Assembly: GCA_963575655.1 (NCBI GenBank)
Contig: CAUYTY010000228.1
Coordinates: 1-64,000, forward strand
Direction of reading: 5' to 3'
From: Gammaproteobacteria bacterium
GTDB taxonomy: Bacteria; Pseudomonadota; Gammaproteobacteria; CAIRSR01
DNA length: 64,000 nt
Shown: positions 25,845-35,824 of the stretch, piece after piece
Layout: every line of letters begins with the position of its first letter
Position numbering within the stretch: the stretch's first letter is position 1
Notes under the pieces: generated by a model
What the model saw: only the letters and a program-made list of their open reading frames with translations
Told to the model about the DNA's origin: nothing
Database searches by the model: none
Translations under genes and position numbers: made by a program

Positions 25845-26835
25845 TTAGTCAAACACAAACCGATTTCGTCCATTTTGCTTGGCTTTATATAACCGTTCGT
25901 CCGCCCGTCCAACCAACAAAAACGGTGACGCTTCTCTAGAAGGTATCAGAGTCGCTCCTCCCATACTAATCGTGATATGTGACGCGACCTTGGAATATTT
26001 ATGAGGAATACGTAGTTTATTAATATTTTCTATCAACCGATTCCCCATAAAAACTAGGCCCGAGGAATCCACTTTTGGTAGGATGCAAACAAACTCCTCC
26101 CCGCCATAACGCGCCACCAGATCGGAAAGAGCGAGCGGTGGACGTCGCCAAGGTTTTAGCAATCGTTTTCAGACAATCATCTCCGGCAAGATGGCCATAA
26201 TGATCGTTAAACAACTTAAAATAATCGACATCAATAACAATCATTGATATTGGCGAACTATCACGTAATGCTCGACTCCATTCCTGTATTAAATATTCTT
26301 CGAATTTTCTTCGGTTCGGAATCCCGGTTAACCCATCTGTAACAGAAAGATTCTCCAGCATTTTATTCAACACTAATAATTGTTTATTTTTTTCAGATAA
26401 TTCATCATTCTTCCGTTGTAAATCCTCTTTGATGCGTTGATAGGAAATAGTGTTGCGGCATCTTGTCAACAGAACCAATGGACTGCTAGGCTTGCGGATA
26501 AAATCTACCGCCCCCAGTTCCAACCCAACGGTCTCATCGTTCTGACTCTCTTTTCCTGTCAGGAAAATTACTGGGATATTTTTGGTTAAGGGATTATTCT
26601 TTAACTGTCGACAGGTTTCATAACCATCCATGGCCGGCATCACCACATCAAGGAGAATAAGATCCACACCGCCAATATTAGCAATTTTTATTGCAAGTTC
26701 TCCGCGGGTTGCGATCTTTATAAAGAAAAATGAGTCCAAAGCCGATTTGATGATTCTAATTTGCTCAGGCTGATCGTCGACCAGTAATATTGTGCCTTCT
26801 TTGGAATCGGTGATCTCTGATATAGGCTCAATCAT
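25845..26835 (-). pseudogene. Response regulator-diguanylate cyclase, frameshifted
   Basis: The start ATG at 26835 overlaps the stop of the histidine kinase gene (ATGA). Frame one gives a receiver domain (TILLVDDQPEQIRIIKSALD, phospho-Asp in LILLDVVMPAMDG, VIFLTGK) and the first half of a GGDEF domain (VTDGLTGIPNRRKFEEYL, VDYFKLFNDHYGHLAGDDCL), but after STARSF it runs into nonsense and stops at 26020. The next frame resumes LSDLVARYGGEEFVCILP through to NGRNRFVFD at 25845. The shift is at the AAA run 26126-26128, one base too many. Read through, it would be a c-di-GMP synthase with an intact GGEEF. Either a real loss, a sequencing error, or slippage; the first two are likelier. Confidence 0.88.
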
Positions 26836-29800
26836 ATCTGAATGCCTTCTTCTTTCGCCCAATCGCGGAAAAGGTTCAAGCAAAGCTCGAAATCATAAGC
26901 ATCCGAGGCAAGCTGAATGGATTTCAACATTTTTCGCTGATGTCTGCCTCGCGCTAAAGGAACCAGTCTTTCTACAATATTTTCAATCGAAGAGTCAAAG
27001 GAGATAAGTAGTTTGATAGCTTTATGAAACAAGGGGGTTAGTTCTTCAGGACTTGCAGCAATCTCCTGTTTATTTTCTATAATTAATTCTGGTTTCTGGA
27101 TCTTGGTTTCGATAGCAAATACAATCTGCTCTAGTTTGTCTTTCGCCATTTCAATCAGTTCCGAAATATCATCCAATCCCCCCGGAATTCTGGATTTTCC
27201 TTCGATCTTATCCGCCAAGTCCGCCAATTGCACAGCACCGATGGCAGCGGCAACTCCCTTTAAGGAATGGGCTAGATGCCCTAAGGTTATAGCATCTTTG
27301 GATGCAAAACTCTTCTCCATTTGCTTACAGGTCAATCGCTGATTTCCGGAGAACTTGAGTAGAACTTCCTGATAAAGTTTTGTATTTCCTCCCATATTCT
27401 TTAGTCCCCTGGTCGCATCAATCCCTGGAATTAACGGAGTTAGAGGTATAATATCTTCCCAAAAATCAGGTGCCAATATGGCGGTATGGTCTGGAATTAA
27501 ATTAAGATCGAACTGGATCCATTTTGCTAAAATATTATATAACTTCGCAGGCACTACTGGTTTGTCGATATAATCATTCATGCCAGCATCTAGACACTTA
27601 TCTCGAACATTGGGCATGGCATTGGCAGTTATGGCAATGATTGGAACGTCCTTATATGCTGGTATTTTTCGAATCTCTCGCGTAGCTTCGTAACCATCCA
27701 TAATCGGCATCTGAATGTCCATGAGGATACCATCAAAGTTCCCTTTTTTTGTTGCTTCAATGGCTTCCTTTCCGTTCTCGGCAATCGTCAGACGAACACC
27801 AATCTTCTCTAATAACTCCAGGTTGATTTGCTGATTAATTTCGTTGTCTTCGACGAGCAGGAGATGAACTCCTGTATTTTGATTATTGAATAGTTTTCTT
27901 GAGGAATCTTCCATTTTTTCCGTATATTTTAAACCGTACCTCCCAGGGGAAGGGAGACAAGAAGTTTCCATTTCTTCTAGCGATTTTTCTAGTCGTACCG
28001 TGAAGATGAAACGGCTTCCAATCCCGAGAGCGCTTTCGACATAGATCTCTCCCTTCATCATTTCTACTAACTGTTTGGAGATGATTAAGCCAAGGCCAGT
28101 ACCTCCGTATTTTCGAGTTGTTGAGGAATCTACCTGCGAGAACGCCTGAAACAGTCTTTCCTGTTGTGCCTGTGTCATGCCGATGCCAGTGTCACAAACT
28201 GTGAATTGAAGCAAGACATCTTTTTGTGTTTCATCCAGCAATTTTATGATGATGGACACTGCACCCTTTTCAGTAAACTTGACAGCATTGTTACTTAGAT
28301 TGATGAGAATTTGTCCCAACCGTAAAGGGTCACCCACGAAGTAGGAAGGTACGTTTACGTCAGTATCCAGAAATAATTCCAGTCCCTTTTCGGAAGCTTT
28401 CACGTTAATGACGGATGCCAGATTGTTTAATACCTCTTCCAGTGAAAAATTCACATGCTCCAGATCCAACTTACCAGCCTCAATTTTGGAAAAATCAAGG
28501 ATGTCATTGAGCAGACGCAACAAGGTGTTGGCGGAATTGTGGATTTTACGCAAATAGTCGAGCTGCTGATTGGTCATCCCGGTTTGCATGCATAGGTAGG
28601 ATAAACCGATAATGGCATTCATGGGGGTGCGAATTTCGTGACTCATGTTGGCCAGGAATTCGCCTTTCGTTCGGTTAGATTGCTGGGCGGCTTGCTCAGC
28701 TTGTTTGATGCCTTCGATGTCGATATTACAACCATGCCATTTTACAATCTGTCCCTCTGAATTTCGGACGGGGGTTCCTCGCACTTTAAACCAGCGGTAA
28801 ACACCATCATGCCGACGAATACGGCCTTCAAGGTCATAGTTTTCACCGGTTTGTAGCGAGTGTATCCAGACAGCTTGGATTCGGTCGCGATCCTCTGGGT
28901 GAATATGATCGAACCAGCGAGTGATATCAGTTTCGCCCGTGTAAACCCACCATTGTTGACTGACATACTCGAGCCCGCCGTCCGGGGTGCAGGCCCAGAC
29001 GATGTGCGGCATGGCCTCGGCCAGGTTGCGCCAATTTTCGCGGCTACGCTCGAGTTCGGTTTGTGCCCGAATTCGTTCTGTGATGTCGACCACAATAGCT
29101 AGGGTGAACTTTTCTTCTCCGCTGTCAAAGCGATTCAGCGACAACTCGATGGGGAGTTCGCGACCTTCCCGATGCTGGGCGTGTAATACACGTTTGGAAT
29201 GATAATTGTAGTTGGATGGATTTCTGAAAAATACCTGGCGTTGTTCGACATGTTTTTCTCGTTGCGCCGTTGGTATTAAAACTTCCACGGGTTGTCCGAT
29301 TAGCTCGTTCGCGGCGTAGCCCAATAAGGTTTCCAGCGCAGGATTAATCATGACGATTTTACCGTCGGCGTTGGCAACCAAAAGACCATTGGTCGCCGAG
29401 GTAAATATTAATTTGAGGTAATTCTGGTTTTCTCGCAGTGCTATTTCCGCACGCTTGCGTTCGGTAATGTCATTTATCCCTATCAGGGCCTGAATTTTTC
29501 TTTTATAGTAAATAGGTAACGCCCAGTAAAGACCAATCCATTTCTTTCCCGTATCTTGACGCGTTACATGTAATTCAAACTCGCTGACAGGTTCCCCCTT
29601 TAATGCGCGCATCGCTGGCCATTCTTCTGGTAATACGGCATCGCCATTGGCATTGGTGCATTCAAAAAGAGGTATGAAATCCTCAATTTCTGACAAGGGA
29701 CGGTCGGGCGAGATGCCATGCAGGTCGTACATGGCGGGGTTTGCCCAAGCTATTTTTCCATCACTATCGATCAATACCAGACTGTCGGGAATGCCGTCGA

Positions 29801-31202
29801 GAATTACTTCCAAGAGTCCCTCGCTTTCCTTGAGCGCAGCATTGGCTCGTTGGCGTTCGGTAATATCTTGGACAAAGGTAAAGAAGCGATCGTCCGAAAA
29901 GGCAGTACTGACCTCGATATCGATGATCTCCCCATCTTTTCGCCGCCAGCGGGTTGTAAAACGGTCGCTTCCGGAGGCCATGATTCGACCCATGCGGGCC
30001 CCGATTTCATCGGGGGATTCAATTATCTCAAGATCGGAAATATACAGGGTCGTTATTTTTGCTGTGCTGTAGCCGGTAATCTCGCTCAGGGCAGCATTGC
30101 AATCGATAATCCTACCCGCCTGATTCACGACCAGATAGCCGTCGATTGAAGTTCGGAGTGCTACCCCGTGGCGTTCCATCAAGATAGCCTGCTCGGCAAG
30201 TAACACCAGTGATTTCTTACGCCATAACAGCCAGAAAATGCTTATGAGCAAAAGCAGTAGAACGGACGCTACAACAAGAGTAATCACCCCTACTACCCTA
30301 GCCAAATAATCAATCTCAGTACGGTCGACTTTCGTCATCATGATCCAGGATGTGCCAGAAATCCGCTGGTTATCTCCGAGCACCTCCACGCCACGATAGT
30401 CATACCCCGTCAGCAGACCAAACTTGCCATCCACCAGTGTCCTTTCAGCCAGAGTTTCCCGACCATTACCAATAGGCAGTCGAAAAGACAATGGCGAAAT
30501 ATTAGGCATGAAACGCAGTGGGCTTAGGAATAGGACCTCGTTACCTTCCTCCCGTCGCACTAGGATGGTTTCCATGGACAGACTGAAGGTGGGTTGAGAC
30601 TCCAAAATGGGGAACAAATTTTGCCGGGCATCTAGTTCAAGGTAGACGGCACCTACCACCAAGTCGTTCTCATTGTCGTTGGCATATATCGGATGAGCAA
30701 TGCCAAAAACGATATCGCCTTCCATAGCAAAATGTAGATCGACTACAGCACTTTGGTGTGTTTCGATAACCTTTTGCAGGGTCGATAGCTCAACCGGTTC
30801 AAGTCGGTTGGAAGTGACTGATGCAATAACCTGAAGAAGTTTGTCAACTACGAGAATACGGCGATATCCATATGACTGATAAGTGCTGGTAACGGCTTTG
30901 TTTAAGCGTAAACCCTCCTGAACCACATCGGTGGCACTCAAGGTTTTCCAGACAGAGGGACGCGCGACAAAAACATCGGCATCAGCATGACGTTCGGCCA
31001 ACATCTTTTCAATCTGGGTCACCTTTATTTTGGAAAAGGCATCTAATTCTTTCTGTCCATTGTTATCCAACTGGTTGGCAACAAAGCGAAACGACCCATA
31101 GGCGCTGACCAAGACAACCAGACTAACAAGCGCAAACAGGGCAAGCAGGGCCGTAACGGGTGCTTTCAGCGCCTGATCGCTGGAATTCTCATAAATATTC
31201 AC
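26832..31202 (-). CDS. Large hybrid sensor histidine kinase (sensor-PAS-HK-REC-HPt)
   Basis: A 1456-residue membrane kinase; GTG start at 31202 with AGAGG six bases upstream. Helix one is near residues 17-37 and a second near 305-327, bounding a periplasmic Cache-like sensor. Four or more PAS domains follow ([55 protein letters not shown]). HisKA is [20 protein letters not shown] (His near 854), then an HATPase with [13 protein letters not shown] and GGTGLGL, a receiver with [12 protein letters not shown] and phospho-Asp in [14 protein letters not shown], and an HPt with [15 protein letters not shown] (His near 1307). This BarA-like phosphorelay sits in the Kai operon and overlaps the receiver-GGDEF gene, so it may be the output or input kinase of the clock. 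Confidence 0.93.
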   Translation of the reverse strand: MNIYENSSDQALKAPVTALLALFALVSLVVLVSAYGSFRFVANQLDNNGQKELDAFSKIKVTQIEKMLAERHADADVFVARPSVWKTLSATDVVQEGLRLNKAVTSTYQSYGYRRILVVDKLLQVIASVTSNRLEPVELSTLQKVIETHQSAVVDLHFAMEGDIVFGIAHPIYANDNENDLVVGAVYLELDARQNLFPILESQPTFSLSMETILVRREEGNEVLFLSPLRFMPNISPLSFRLPIGNGRETLAERTLVDGKFGLLTGYDYRGVEVLGDNQRISGTSWIMMTKVDRTEIDYLARVVGVITLVVASVLLLLLISIFWLLWRKKSLVLLAEQAILMERHGVALRTSIDGYLVVNQAGRIIDCNAALSEITGYSTAKITTLYISDLEIIESPDEIGARMGRIMASGSDRFTTRWRRKDGEIIDIEVSTAFSDDRFFTFVQDITERQRANAALKESEGLLEVILDGIPDSLVLIDSDGKIAWANPAMYDLHGISPDRPLSEIEDFIPLFECTNANGDAVLPEEWPAMRALKGEPVSEFELHVTRQDTGKKWIGLYWALPIYYKRKIQALIGINDITERKRAEIALRENQNYLKLIFTSATNGLLVANADGKIVMINPALETLLGYAANELIGQPVEVLIPTAQREKHVEQRQVFFRNPSNYNYHSKRVLHAQHREGRELPIELSLNRFDSGEEKFTLAIVVDITERIRAQTELERSRENWRNLAEAMPHIVWACTPDGGLEYVSQQWWVYTGETDITRWFDHIHPEDRDRIQAVWIHSLQTGENYDLEGRIRRHDGVYRWFKVRGTPVRNSEGQIVKWHGCNIDIEGIKQAEQAAQQSNRTKGEFLANMSHEIRTPMNAIIGLSYLCMQTGMTNQQLDYLRKIHNSANTLLRLLNDILDFSKIEAGKLDLEHVNFSLEEVLNNLASVINVKASEKGLELFLDTDVNVPSYFVGDPLRLGQILINLSNNAVKFTEKGAVSIIIKLLDETQKDVLLQFTVCDTGIGMTQAQQERLFQAFSQVDSSTTRKYGGTGLGLIISKQLVEMMKGEIYVESALGIGSRFIFTVRLEKSLEEMETSCLPSPGRYGLKYTEKMEDSSRKLFNNQNTGVHLLLVEDNEINQQINLELLEKIGVRLTIAENGKEAIEATKKGNFDGILMDIQMPIMDGYEATREIRKIPAYKDVPIIAITANAMPNVRDKCLDAGMNDYIDKPVVPAKLYNILAKWIQFDLNLIPDHTAILAPDFWEDIIPLTPLIPGIDATRGLKNMGGNTKLYQEVLLKFSGNQRLTCKQMEKSFASKDAITLGHLAHSLKGVAAAIGAVQLADLADKIEGKSRIPGGLDDISELIEMAKDKLEQIVFAIETKIQKPELIIENKQEIAASPEELTPLFHKAIKLLISFDSSIENIVERLVPLARGRHQRKMLKSIQLASDAYDFELCLNLFRDWAKEEGIQI

Positions 31203-31244
31203 TGGTTACCTCTTATTGGCCATTCACCATTGTCAGGTAATCAT

Positions 31245-31541
31245 TTATAGTCCTTTTGGAACAGGTGGATAAGCGAGGTTTGGTTCAAACAGGCTACTAG
31301 ATCGTTTTGTAAAATCTCCGATTAGGCGACGCATTGGTCGTGGCAACTCACGGATCAGGGTAGGAATGGCAAGAATCTTGCCTTCTCGTGCCCGATCGGG
31401 GTGTTCGAGAATATCGACGATCTCCAAGGTGTAGTCTCCATTAGTCTCTGTTTCACAGAGATGCCGCAAATTTACAATCGCTTGTTCTGTATAAGGTGTA
31501 TGACCGGCAATATAAAGCGTAAAACAATGGTGAATGATCAT
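31245..31541 (-). CDS. kaiB: KaiB, canonical type
   Basis: A 98-residue thioredoxin-like KaiB. FTLYIAGHTPYTEQAIVNL aligns with the cyanobacterial LYVAGNTPNSVRAL start, EIVDILEHPDRAREGKILAI with [20 protein letters not shown], and PTLIRELPRPMRRLIGDF with PTLAKVLPPPVRKIIGDL. KaiB is a fold-switching protein that binds the CI ring of phosphorylated KaiC and captures KaiA. It lies between kaiC and the histidine kinase gene, with gaps of 44 and 42 bases on the same strand. It has a C-terminal proline-rich extension (NLAYPPVPKG) beyond the usual end. Confidence 0.93.
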   Translation of the reverse strand: MIIHHCFTLYIAGHTPYTEQAIVNLRHLCETETNGDYTLEIVDILEHPDRAREGKILAIPTLIRELPRPMRRLIGDFTKRSSSLFEPNLAYPPVPKGL

Positions 31542-31585
31542 GGATGTTTTCTCGCCAGGAAAACTTTGTGGTACTGTCCGTCGAA

Positions 31586-33100
31586 CTATTCAAACATCTT
31601 ATCAAAACGATCAGAATCCCTTATCGGTGTGACTGAAGCAACGCCAAGCATGATGTTCTGAACGTTTTGGAACGGTTCTCCAACATGCATACCGTCACCG
31701 TCGATGGTAAATTCGCGAATGCGCTTATCATGTTGCGAACCGCGCATCTTAATGACCGCAATTCCTCGACGTAGGATACCGTTGATCTCCACATAGCGTA
31801 ATAAAGCAATAACATCGGTAATGGTTGATATGTGGGTCTCAGTGACCGACTCACCACCGGAGAGTTGTGGGGTGGTGCTGGTGAATAGACTACACACCCG
31901 CTCCTGTTTCATAAAAGAGGTCAAACCAATCACGAACTCTCGGAAATTGCGGACACTAGCTACCCGTTCCATAGCAGAGATACTGTCCATAATTAGACGT
32001 CGCGGCTTGAAGCCAAGAATTTCACGGCGGATCACCAACAGGTGATCCTCAAGTCCCATTGCTTCTGGATATTGGCAGACGATGCGGAGTAGTCCTTCCT
32101 GTTCCCACTTGAAAAAATTAATACCCCAAGAGGAGGCATTGCGTAGTAATTGCTCACGGGATTCCTCGTAAGCCAGTAGCAACACTTTCTCGCCGCTACG
32201 ACAGCCCTCGGCAGCAAACATGGCGGACATTAGAGTCTTGCCACCACCGGTTGGTCCACTGACCAAGAAAATTGAATCCCGGAAGATGCCGCCATTGGTC
32301 ATGAGATCCAGGTCGGAATTCCCGGTACCAGTGCGATCATTGGAGGATTCTTGGGTAAGTTCCATCGCTGACAATGCCAAAATTGTGATGCCGGTATTGG
32401 TAATTGTGAAGGGATATTCACCCTTGCAATGTACGTCACCTCGCATCTTCAATACTTGGATGGTGCGGCGGCATTTTTCTTCGAGGAGGACATTGCGTAC
32501 GACGATAACGTTGTCGGAGATGAACTCTTCGACGCCGTGGCGTGAAATATGGCCATACTCGTCGAGACGTTCGGCGGTCATCAGGGTAGTTACACCGAGT
32601 TCCCGCATCACTTCGGTGATACGGAAAATTTCCAGTCGCACTTTGGAGGTATCGGAAAACTGGTGAAACAGTGATCCAATCGAATCGATTACCACAAAAT
32701 CGGCATTAATTTGTGTTATCGCTTGACGAATTTGAAAGATTAATCCTTCGAGGTTGTAATGACCTACTTCTTCGGCAGGAATTGGATCTGGGGAGCCATC
32801 AACGAAGGCTAGTTTGTTTCGCTTTATGAGTTCCATCAAATCCCAGCCGACACGCTTGACATTGCGCATAATTTCGATCGGCTTTTCCTCCAGGGTAACA
32901 AAAATCCCAGCGTGACCGTGCTGCGTAATGCCCCGATAGAGAAATTCGACGCCGAAAATGGTCTTACCTGACCCAGAGGTACCCACCAGGAGGGTGGTAC
33001 GGCCCTGTGGCAACCCGCCCATCGACAGATGCTCAAATCCCTCGATACCTGTGGGTATTTTGGTTGGTGCACGAATATCCAATGTTTCTAGATTTTTCAT
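31586..33100 (-). CDS. kaiC: KaiC circadian clock ATPase/autokinase
   Basis: A 504-residue double RecA-like ATPase. CI carries Walker A GTSGSGKT, catalytic glutamates in VTLEEKP and Walker B VVIDSIGSLF. CII carries GPTGGGKT, LAYEESREQL and LIMDSISAME. The phosphorylation segment reads VTETHISTITDVIALLRYVE and keeps the adjacent Ser-Thr pair (S431/T432 of Synechococcus KaiC) and a Thr at the T426 position; the A-loop-like tail is shorter than in cyanobacteria. KaiC forms hexamers and slowly autophosphorylates and hydrolyses ATP. ATG 33100 has GGAG ten bases upstream. It is flanked by two kaiB genes in one operon. Confidence 0.96.
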   Translation of the reverse strand: MKNLETLDIRAPTKIPTGIEGFEHLSMGGLPQGRTTLLVGTSGSGKTIFGVEFLYRGITQHGHAGIFVTLEEKPIEIMRNVKRVGWDLMELIKRNKLAFVDGSPDPIPAEEVGHYNLEGLIFQIRQAITQINADFVVIDSIGSLFHQFSDTSKVRLEIFRITEVMRELGVTTLMTAERLDEYGHISRHGVEEFISDNVIVVRNVLLEEKCRRTIQVLKMRGDVHCKGEYPFTITNTGITILALSAMELTQESSNDRTGTGNSDLDLMTNGGIFRDSIFLVSGPTGGGKTLMSAMFAAEGCRSGEKVLLLAYEESREQLLRNASSWGINFFKWEQEGLLRIVCQYPEAMGLEDHLLVIRREILGFKPRRLIMDSISAMERVASVRNFREFVIGLTSFMKQERVCSLFTSTTPQLSGGESVTETHISTITDVIALLRYVEINGILRRGIAVIKMRGSQHDKRIREFTIDGDGMHVGEPFQNVQNIMLGVASVTPIRDSDRFDKMFE

Positions 33101-33125
33101 TTATTTATGTCTCCACGTATTTAAC

Positions 33126-33410
33126 TCAATCTATCGTATCAACATCAAGGCCGATAGTTCGAGTTACTCTTTCCGAGTCTGTTAAATGCCCAATAAATCT
33201 GCGAATCGGCAACGGTTTTGTACGAATTAGCAATGGTGTGGCCAATACACGGTATTTTACAACAGCCTCCGGTTGAACCGAGAGGTCGATCATCTCCAAT
33301 TCGCAAGTTTTTCCCGCGCGCTCGACTAGTCGCATCAGCGACTTTTTCAATTCGCCAGCGGAAGTATTTTCTCCAAAAAATAACAATGTAAATTTGAAAT
33401 TCACTGCCAT
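33126..33410 (-). CDS. Divergent KaiB-like protein
   Basis: A 94-residue KaiB-family protein, more divergent than the one at 31245-31541. FKFTLLFFGENTSAGELKKS replaces the usual LYVAGNT start; VLATPLLIRTKPLPIRRFIG matches the ILATPTL.K.LP.P.R..IG core, and it keeps the IGLD ending seen in cyanobacterial KaiB. The start ATG overlaps the stop of the KaiA-like gene by one base (TAATG), indicating coupled translation. Two KaiB forms in one operon suggest different partners, for example KaiC and the KaiA-like protein or kinase. The thioredoxin-like fold is also used by SasA-type sensors, but here it is a free-standing protein. Confidence 0.85.
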   Translation of the reverse strand: MAVNFKFTLLFFGENTSAGELKKSLMRLVERAGKTCELEMIDLSVQPEAVVKYRVLATPLLIRTKPLPIRRFIGHLTDSERVTRTIGLDVDTID

Positions 33411-34408
33411 TAACTCGAATCCTCATTATTTGAAAATTTCATCGCCCAATCGCGGTAGATGTCGACCAAACGCCCCAATATTCTAATAAGGACCAACCGA
33501 GCATCCATTGAAAACGATCGCTCTACGATCGGCAAGGCTCTTTCTTCATTTTCCCTTAATACGCGTTGGTGAAATCTTACTACTTCACGAGCACCATAGC
33601 CCCTGGCGGCAAATAGTCTAGCGACGGACTGATCATACTCAGGCAGTTCATTTTCACCTGCTCTCAGCATCCGCACGGAGCGGTAAACCAGGGCACGGTA
33701 TTTGGCCTCGATGGCGACATCATCCTTGGGTAGGTCACAGGTGGGACATAGCTTCGACGCCAAAGGTACCTTTGAACGATAGCACTGGTAGCATCGAGCG
33801 ACCTCGGCGCTATACCACTGATGCTGTTTATTGCGCCAAGCCTGTTCCAGGGCGCGGGCCAGATATTTACGCTCGTAGGCGTAGCGCAAAGCACGAATTA
33901 GCAGCGCGCCACTGAGTTCGGACTTAACTAAATAATCCTGTGCTCCGTGCTGTAATGCTTCGATTCCCTGACGCTCATCGTGTTGTGTTGTCAGGACCAC
34001 CATCGGTAGATCTGAGGCTGACTGTTGCAAAACGTCCAGGGTTTGCAGACCCTGGCTATCCGGTAAATCCAGATTTAGAAGTATCAGATCAATCCCCCCC
34101 GCCAGTAGTCGTTCCAGGGTTGAGGAAAGTTGGTTGGTGATCCTGAGTTGGAAGGGATGCTCTACGACTACACTCGCTAACATCGTTCGAATGATTTCAG
34201 CATCCGTAGAATTATGTTCGACTAGTAAAACCCGCAATTTCTCACTAGGCATTTGAAGCTCGAAATGGGGCCTCTCGCCTTCGAGTGCTAGAGCGATTGT
34301 TACCAGAGGAAGCTGGATGTTTTTACCGTCCTGCTTGTCTGATGAGTTGGTTTCGTTGGCGAGCATTCGATCCAGGGAAGTCGGGGTTGAATTCTTTACG
34401 CATGTCAT
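33410..34408 (-). CDS. KaiA-like protein: pseudo-receiver, zinc ribbon and KaiA/RsbU-type helical domain
   Basis: A 332-residue protein (ATG 34408; TTG 34411 also possible). Residues about 58-180 form a receiver fold (LRVLLVEHNSTDAEIIRTML, VVLTTQHDER, GAQDYLVKSEL), but the phospho-Asp position is Asn (LILLNLDLPDSQG) and one acidic-pocket Asp is His (VEHN). A zinc ribbon follows (CYQCYRS, CPTCDLP). The last 95 residues pattern-match the KaiA C-terminal four-helix domain: IEAKYRALVYRSVRML, then EYDQSVARLFAARG, VVRFHQRVL, and ARLVLIRILGRLVDIYRDW, against KaiA YRQIILNYF, NEYLDEFVNNAF, VVEIHMELM and YRLTLIDVIAHLCEMYRR. It begins the kai operon. KaiA identity rests on domain order, alignment by eye and context; an RsbU-type domain is the alternative. 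Confidence 0.75.
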   Translation of the reverse strand: MTCVKNSTPTSLDRMLANETNSSDKQDGKNIQLPLVTIALALEGERPHFELQMPSEKLRVLLVEHNSTDAEIIRTMLASVVVEHPFQLRITNQLSSTLERLLAGGIDLILLNLDLPDSQGLQTLDVLQQSASDLPMVVLTTQHDERQGIEALQHGAQDYLVKSELSGALLIRALRYAYERKYLARALEQAWRNKQHQWYSAEVARCYQCYRSKVPLASKLCPTCDLPKDDVAIEAKYRALVYRSVRMLRAGENELPEYDQSVARLFAARGYGAREVVRFHQRVLRENEERALPIVERSFSMDARLVLIRILGRLVDIYRDWAMKFSNNEDSS

Positions 34409-35418
34409 CAATGTGAAAATATTAATACCACTCGATGTTAAAGTTTTTCGCGTTGACTCCAGGTTAACTATCCCACCAATGAACGTTGCTTACTTGCAAC
34501 CAACTAATTTTATTAGATCACATCCTCGGATGAGTGAGTGATTCTGCTGATGTCAAGGGTAGAATCCAATAAACACAATGGGTTACAAAAACTTGAAAAT
34601 TGAGTACCAAAGGGCAATACCCTAGCGATGTTGTCAACTATAGCTTCCGATTCGCCCATTGTAAAGCAGGGCTACCCACCTGAGTCACAACAGTTTAAAA
34701 ATCAATGAGTAATTGGGGTAGGTATCTTTTACGCACCTTCAAGAGGGTAGCCTTTCCCTCGTTGGCATGTATTGCGAGTTTAAGGGGGCGGTCCTCGAGG
34801 ACTAGACCAGTACCGAGCAATCAAACTGGCGTGTATATCTGTCATTTTGTGGATACATATTAGACATTATCGGAAACCCAAAACCTCACCCCCCGCCCCC
34901 CTCTCCTTAACAGGAGAGGGGGAGATTTTTTGCCTGTTCCGTTCAGGAGTTAAGCATAACAACGGAATAATTCTCCCCCTCTCCTGTTAAGGAGAGGGGG
35001 GCGGGGGGTGAGGTTTCCGATAATGTCTATTGCACAAACATCCCCTTAGCGTAAGATGTTGAATACTTTTACCCATGTTGGGTCATTTGCCAAGCCAAGG
35101 TAGATGGCCAATAATGTTGTCGTCCCGTGAGTTCCTCGGGACCTTGGGCCTGTGGAGAGGTCGTGAGACTTGGGGGGTTGTCGGCTGTGGTGCAATCTAC
35201 GTAAAACGCCCTATTAAGGGGTGTTTTTCTGGGGAAAACTAGGTAATTCCCATGGTAGCCTCGATGAAGCAGGAACCGAATACTGTTTATCTTCTGGGAT
35301 AAGTGGGTAGGCCATTCGGAGAATGGATTATCTGGTAGGTGCTGTGTTTAAACCTTAATCAAGTAAGATTCTTAATTTCCCAATCAAAAACGACCGCTAA
35401 TCGAGGAGCGACGCAACC
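34409..35418. other. Long intergenic region upstream of the kai operon
   Basis: About 1 kb without a convincing gene. It contains the kai operon promoter (minus strand), a large family A inverted repeat (34861-35029), and at 35090-35310 a sequence whose short broken frames (RDLGPVERS, LRKTPY, ASMKQEPNT or GSLDEAGTEY) recall the C-terminal end of TnpB genes of IS200/IS605-like elements; that resemblance is weak. The last part holds the leader of the small secreted-protein gene. Confidence 0.5.
34861..35029. repeat. Family A inverted-repeat element with long stem and T-run
   Basis: Begins TAGACATTATCGGAAACC and ends with its complement at 35029. The homology of the two arms continues inward through a C/G-rich tract and CTCTCCTTAACAGGAGAGGG, giving about 57 paired bases interrupted by a seven-base insertion in the left arm. 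The left arm itself holds CCCTCTCC-TTAACA-GGAGAGGG followed by ATTTTTT, a terminator-like structure. No coding capacity. Confidence 0.85.
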
Positions 35419-35760
35419 ATGCGGACCATCCGATGGGTGATGTTAATCATGATGTTGACGGCGACGTTACCAGCAATGGCAGCAAGTGGGGATTTGCAAC
35501 CGGGATTTCTGCTGTCTGGAGACAATAGCGAGTTAATCAGCGTTCAATCCGGGTCCTTTGCAGCCAAGAGCAGCTTCCAGAAACTCTCCGCAGGTCAGGC
35601 GACTGCCTTTGTTGGGGGGGGTACCCTTGGGGCTGTTTTTCTCGGTCGCTTTTTTGCCAGGGCATTGTCACTTGACCGCGCCCCGTTCACTTTGATGGGC
35701 GCCATACTTGGCGCCGTTCTCGGTGGTCAGTGGTGCGACAATGATTGGTGGCCTTGTTGA
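35419..35760 (+). CDS. Small exported protein with glycine-zipper-like segment
   Basis: A 113-residue protein of unknown family. ATG 35419 has GAGGAG twelve bases upstream. A signal peptide spans residues 1-22 (MLIMMLTATLPAMAA). The mature part has a hydrophobic segment with small residues (FVGGGTLGAVFLGRFFARAL and TLMGAILGAVLGG) resembling glycine-zipper membrane proteins, and ends in a tryptophan- and cysteine-rich tip (QWCDNDWWPC) with two cysteines that could form a disulfide. It stands alone. Likely an envelope protein; function unknown. Confidence 0.7.
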   Translation: MRTIRWVMLIMMLTATLPAMAASGDLQPGFLLSGDNSELISVQSGSFAAKSSFQKLSAGQATAFVGGGTLGAVFLGRFFARALSLDRAPFTLMGAILGAVLGGQWCDNDWWPC

Positions 35761-35824
35761 GGATTACAGCGCAATACTTAACCGCTCATTACGAATAGTC
35801 GATCGTGGTGGGCGCTCTCTCGGA

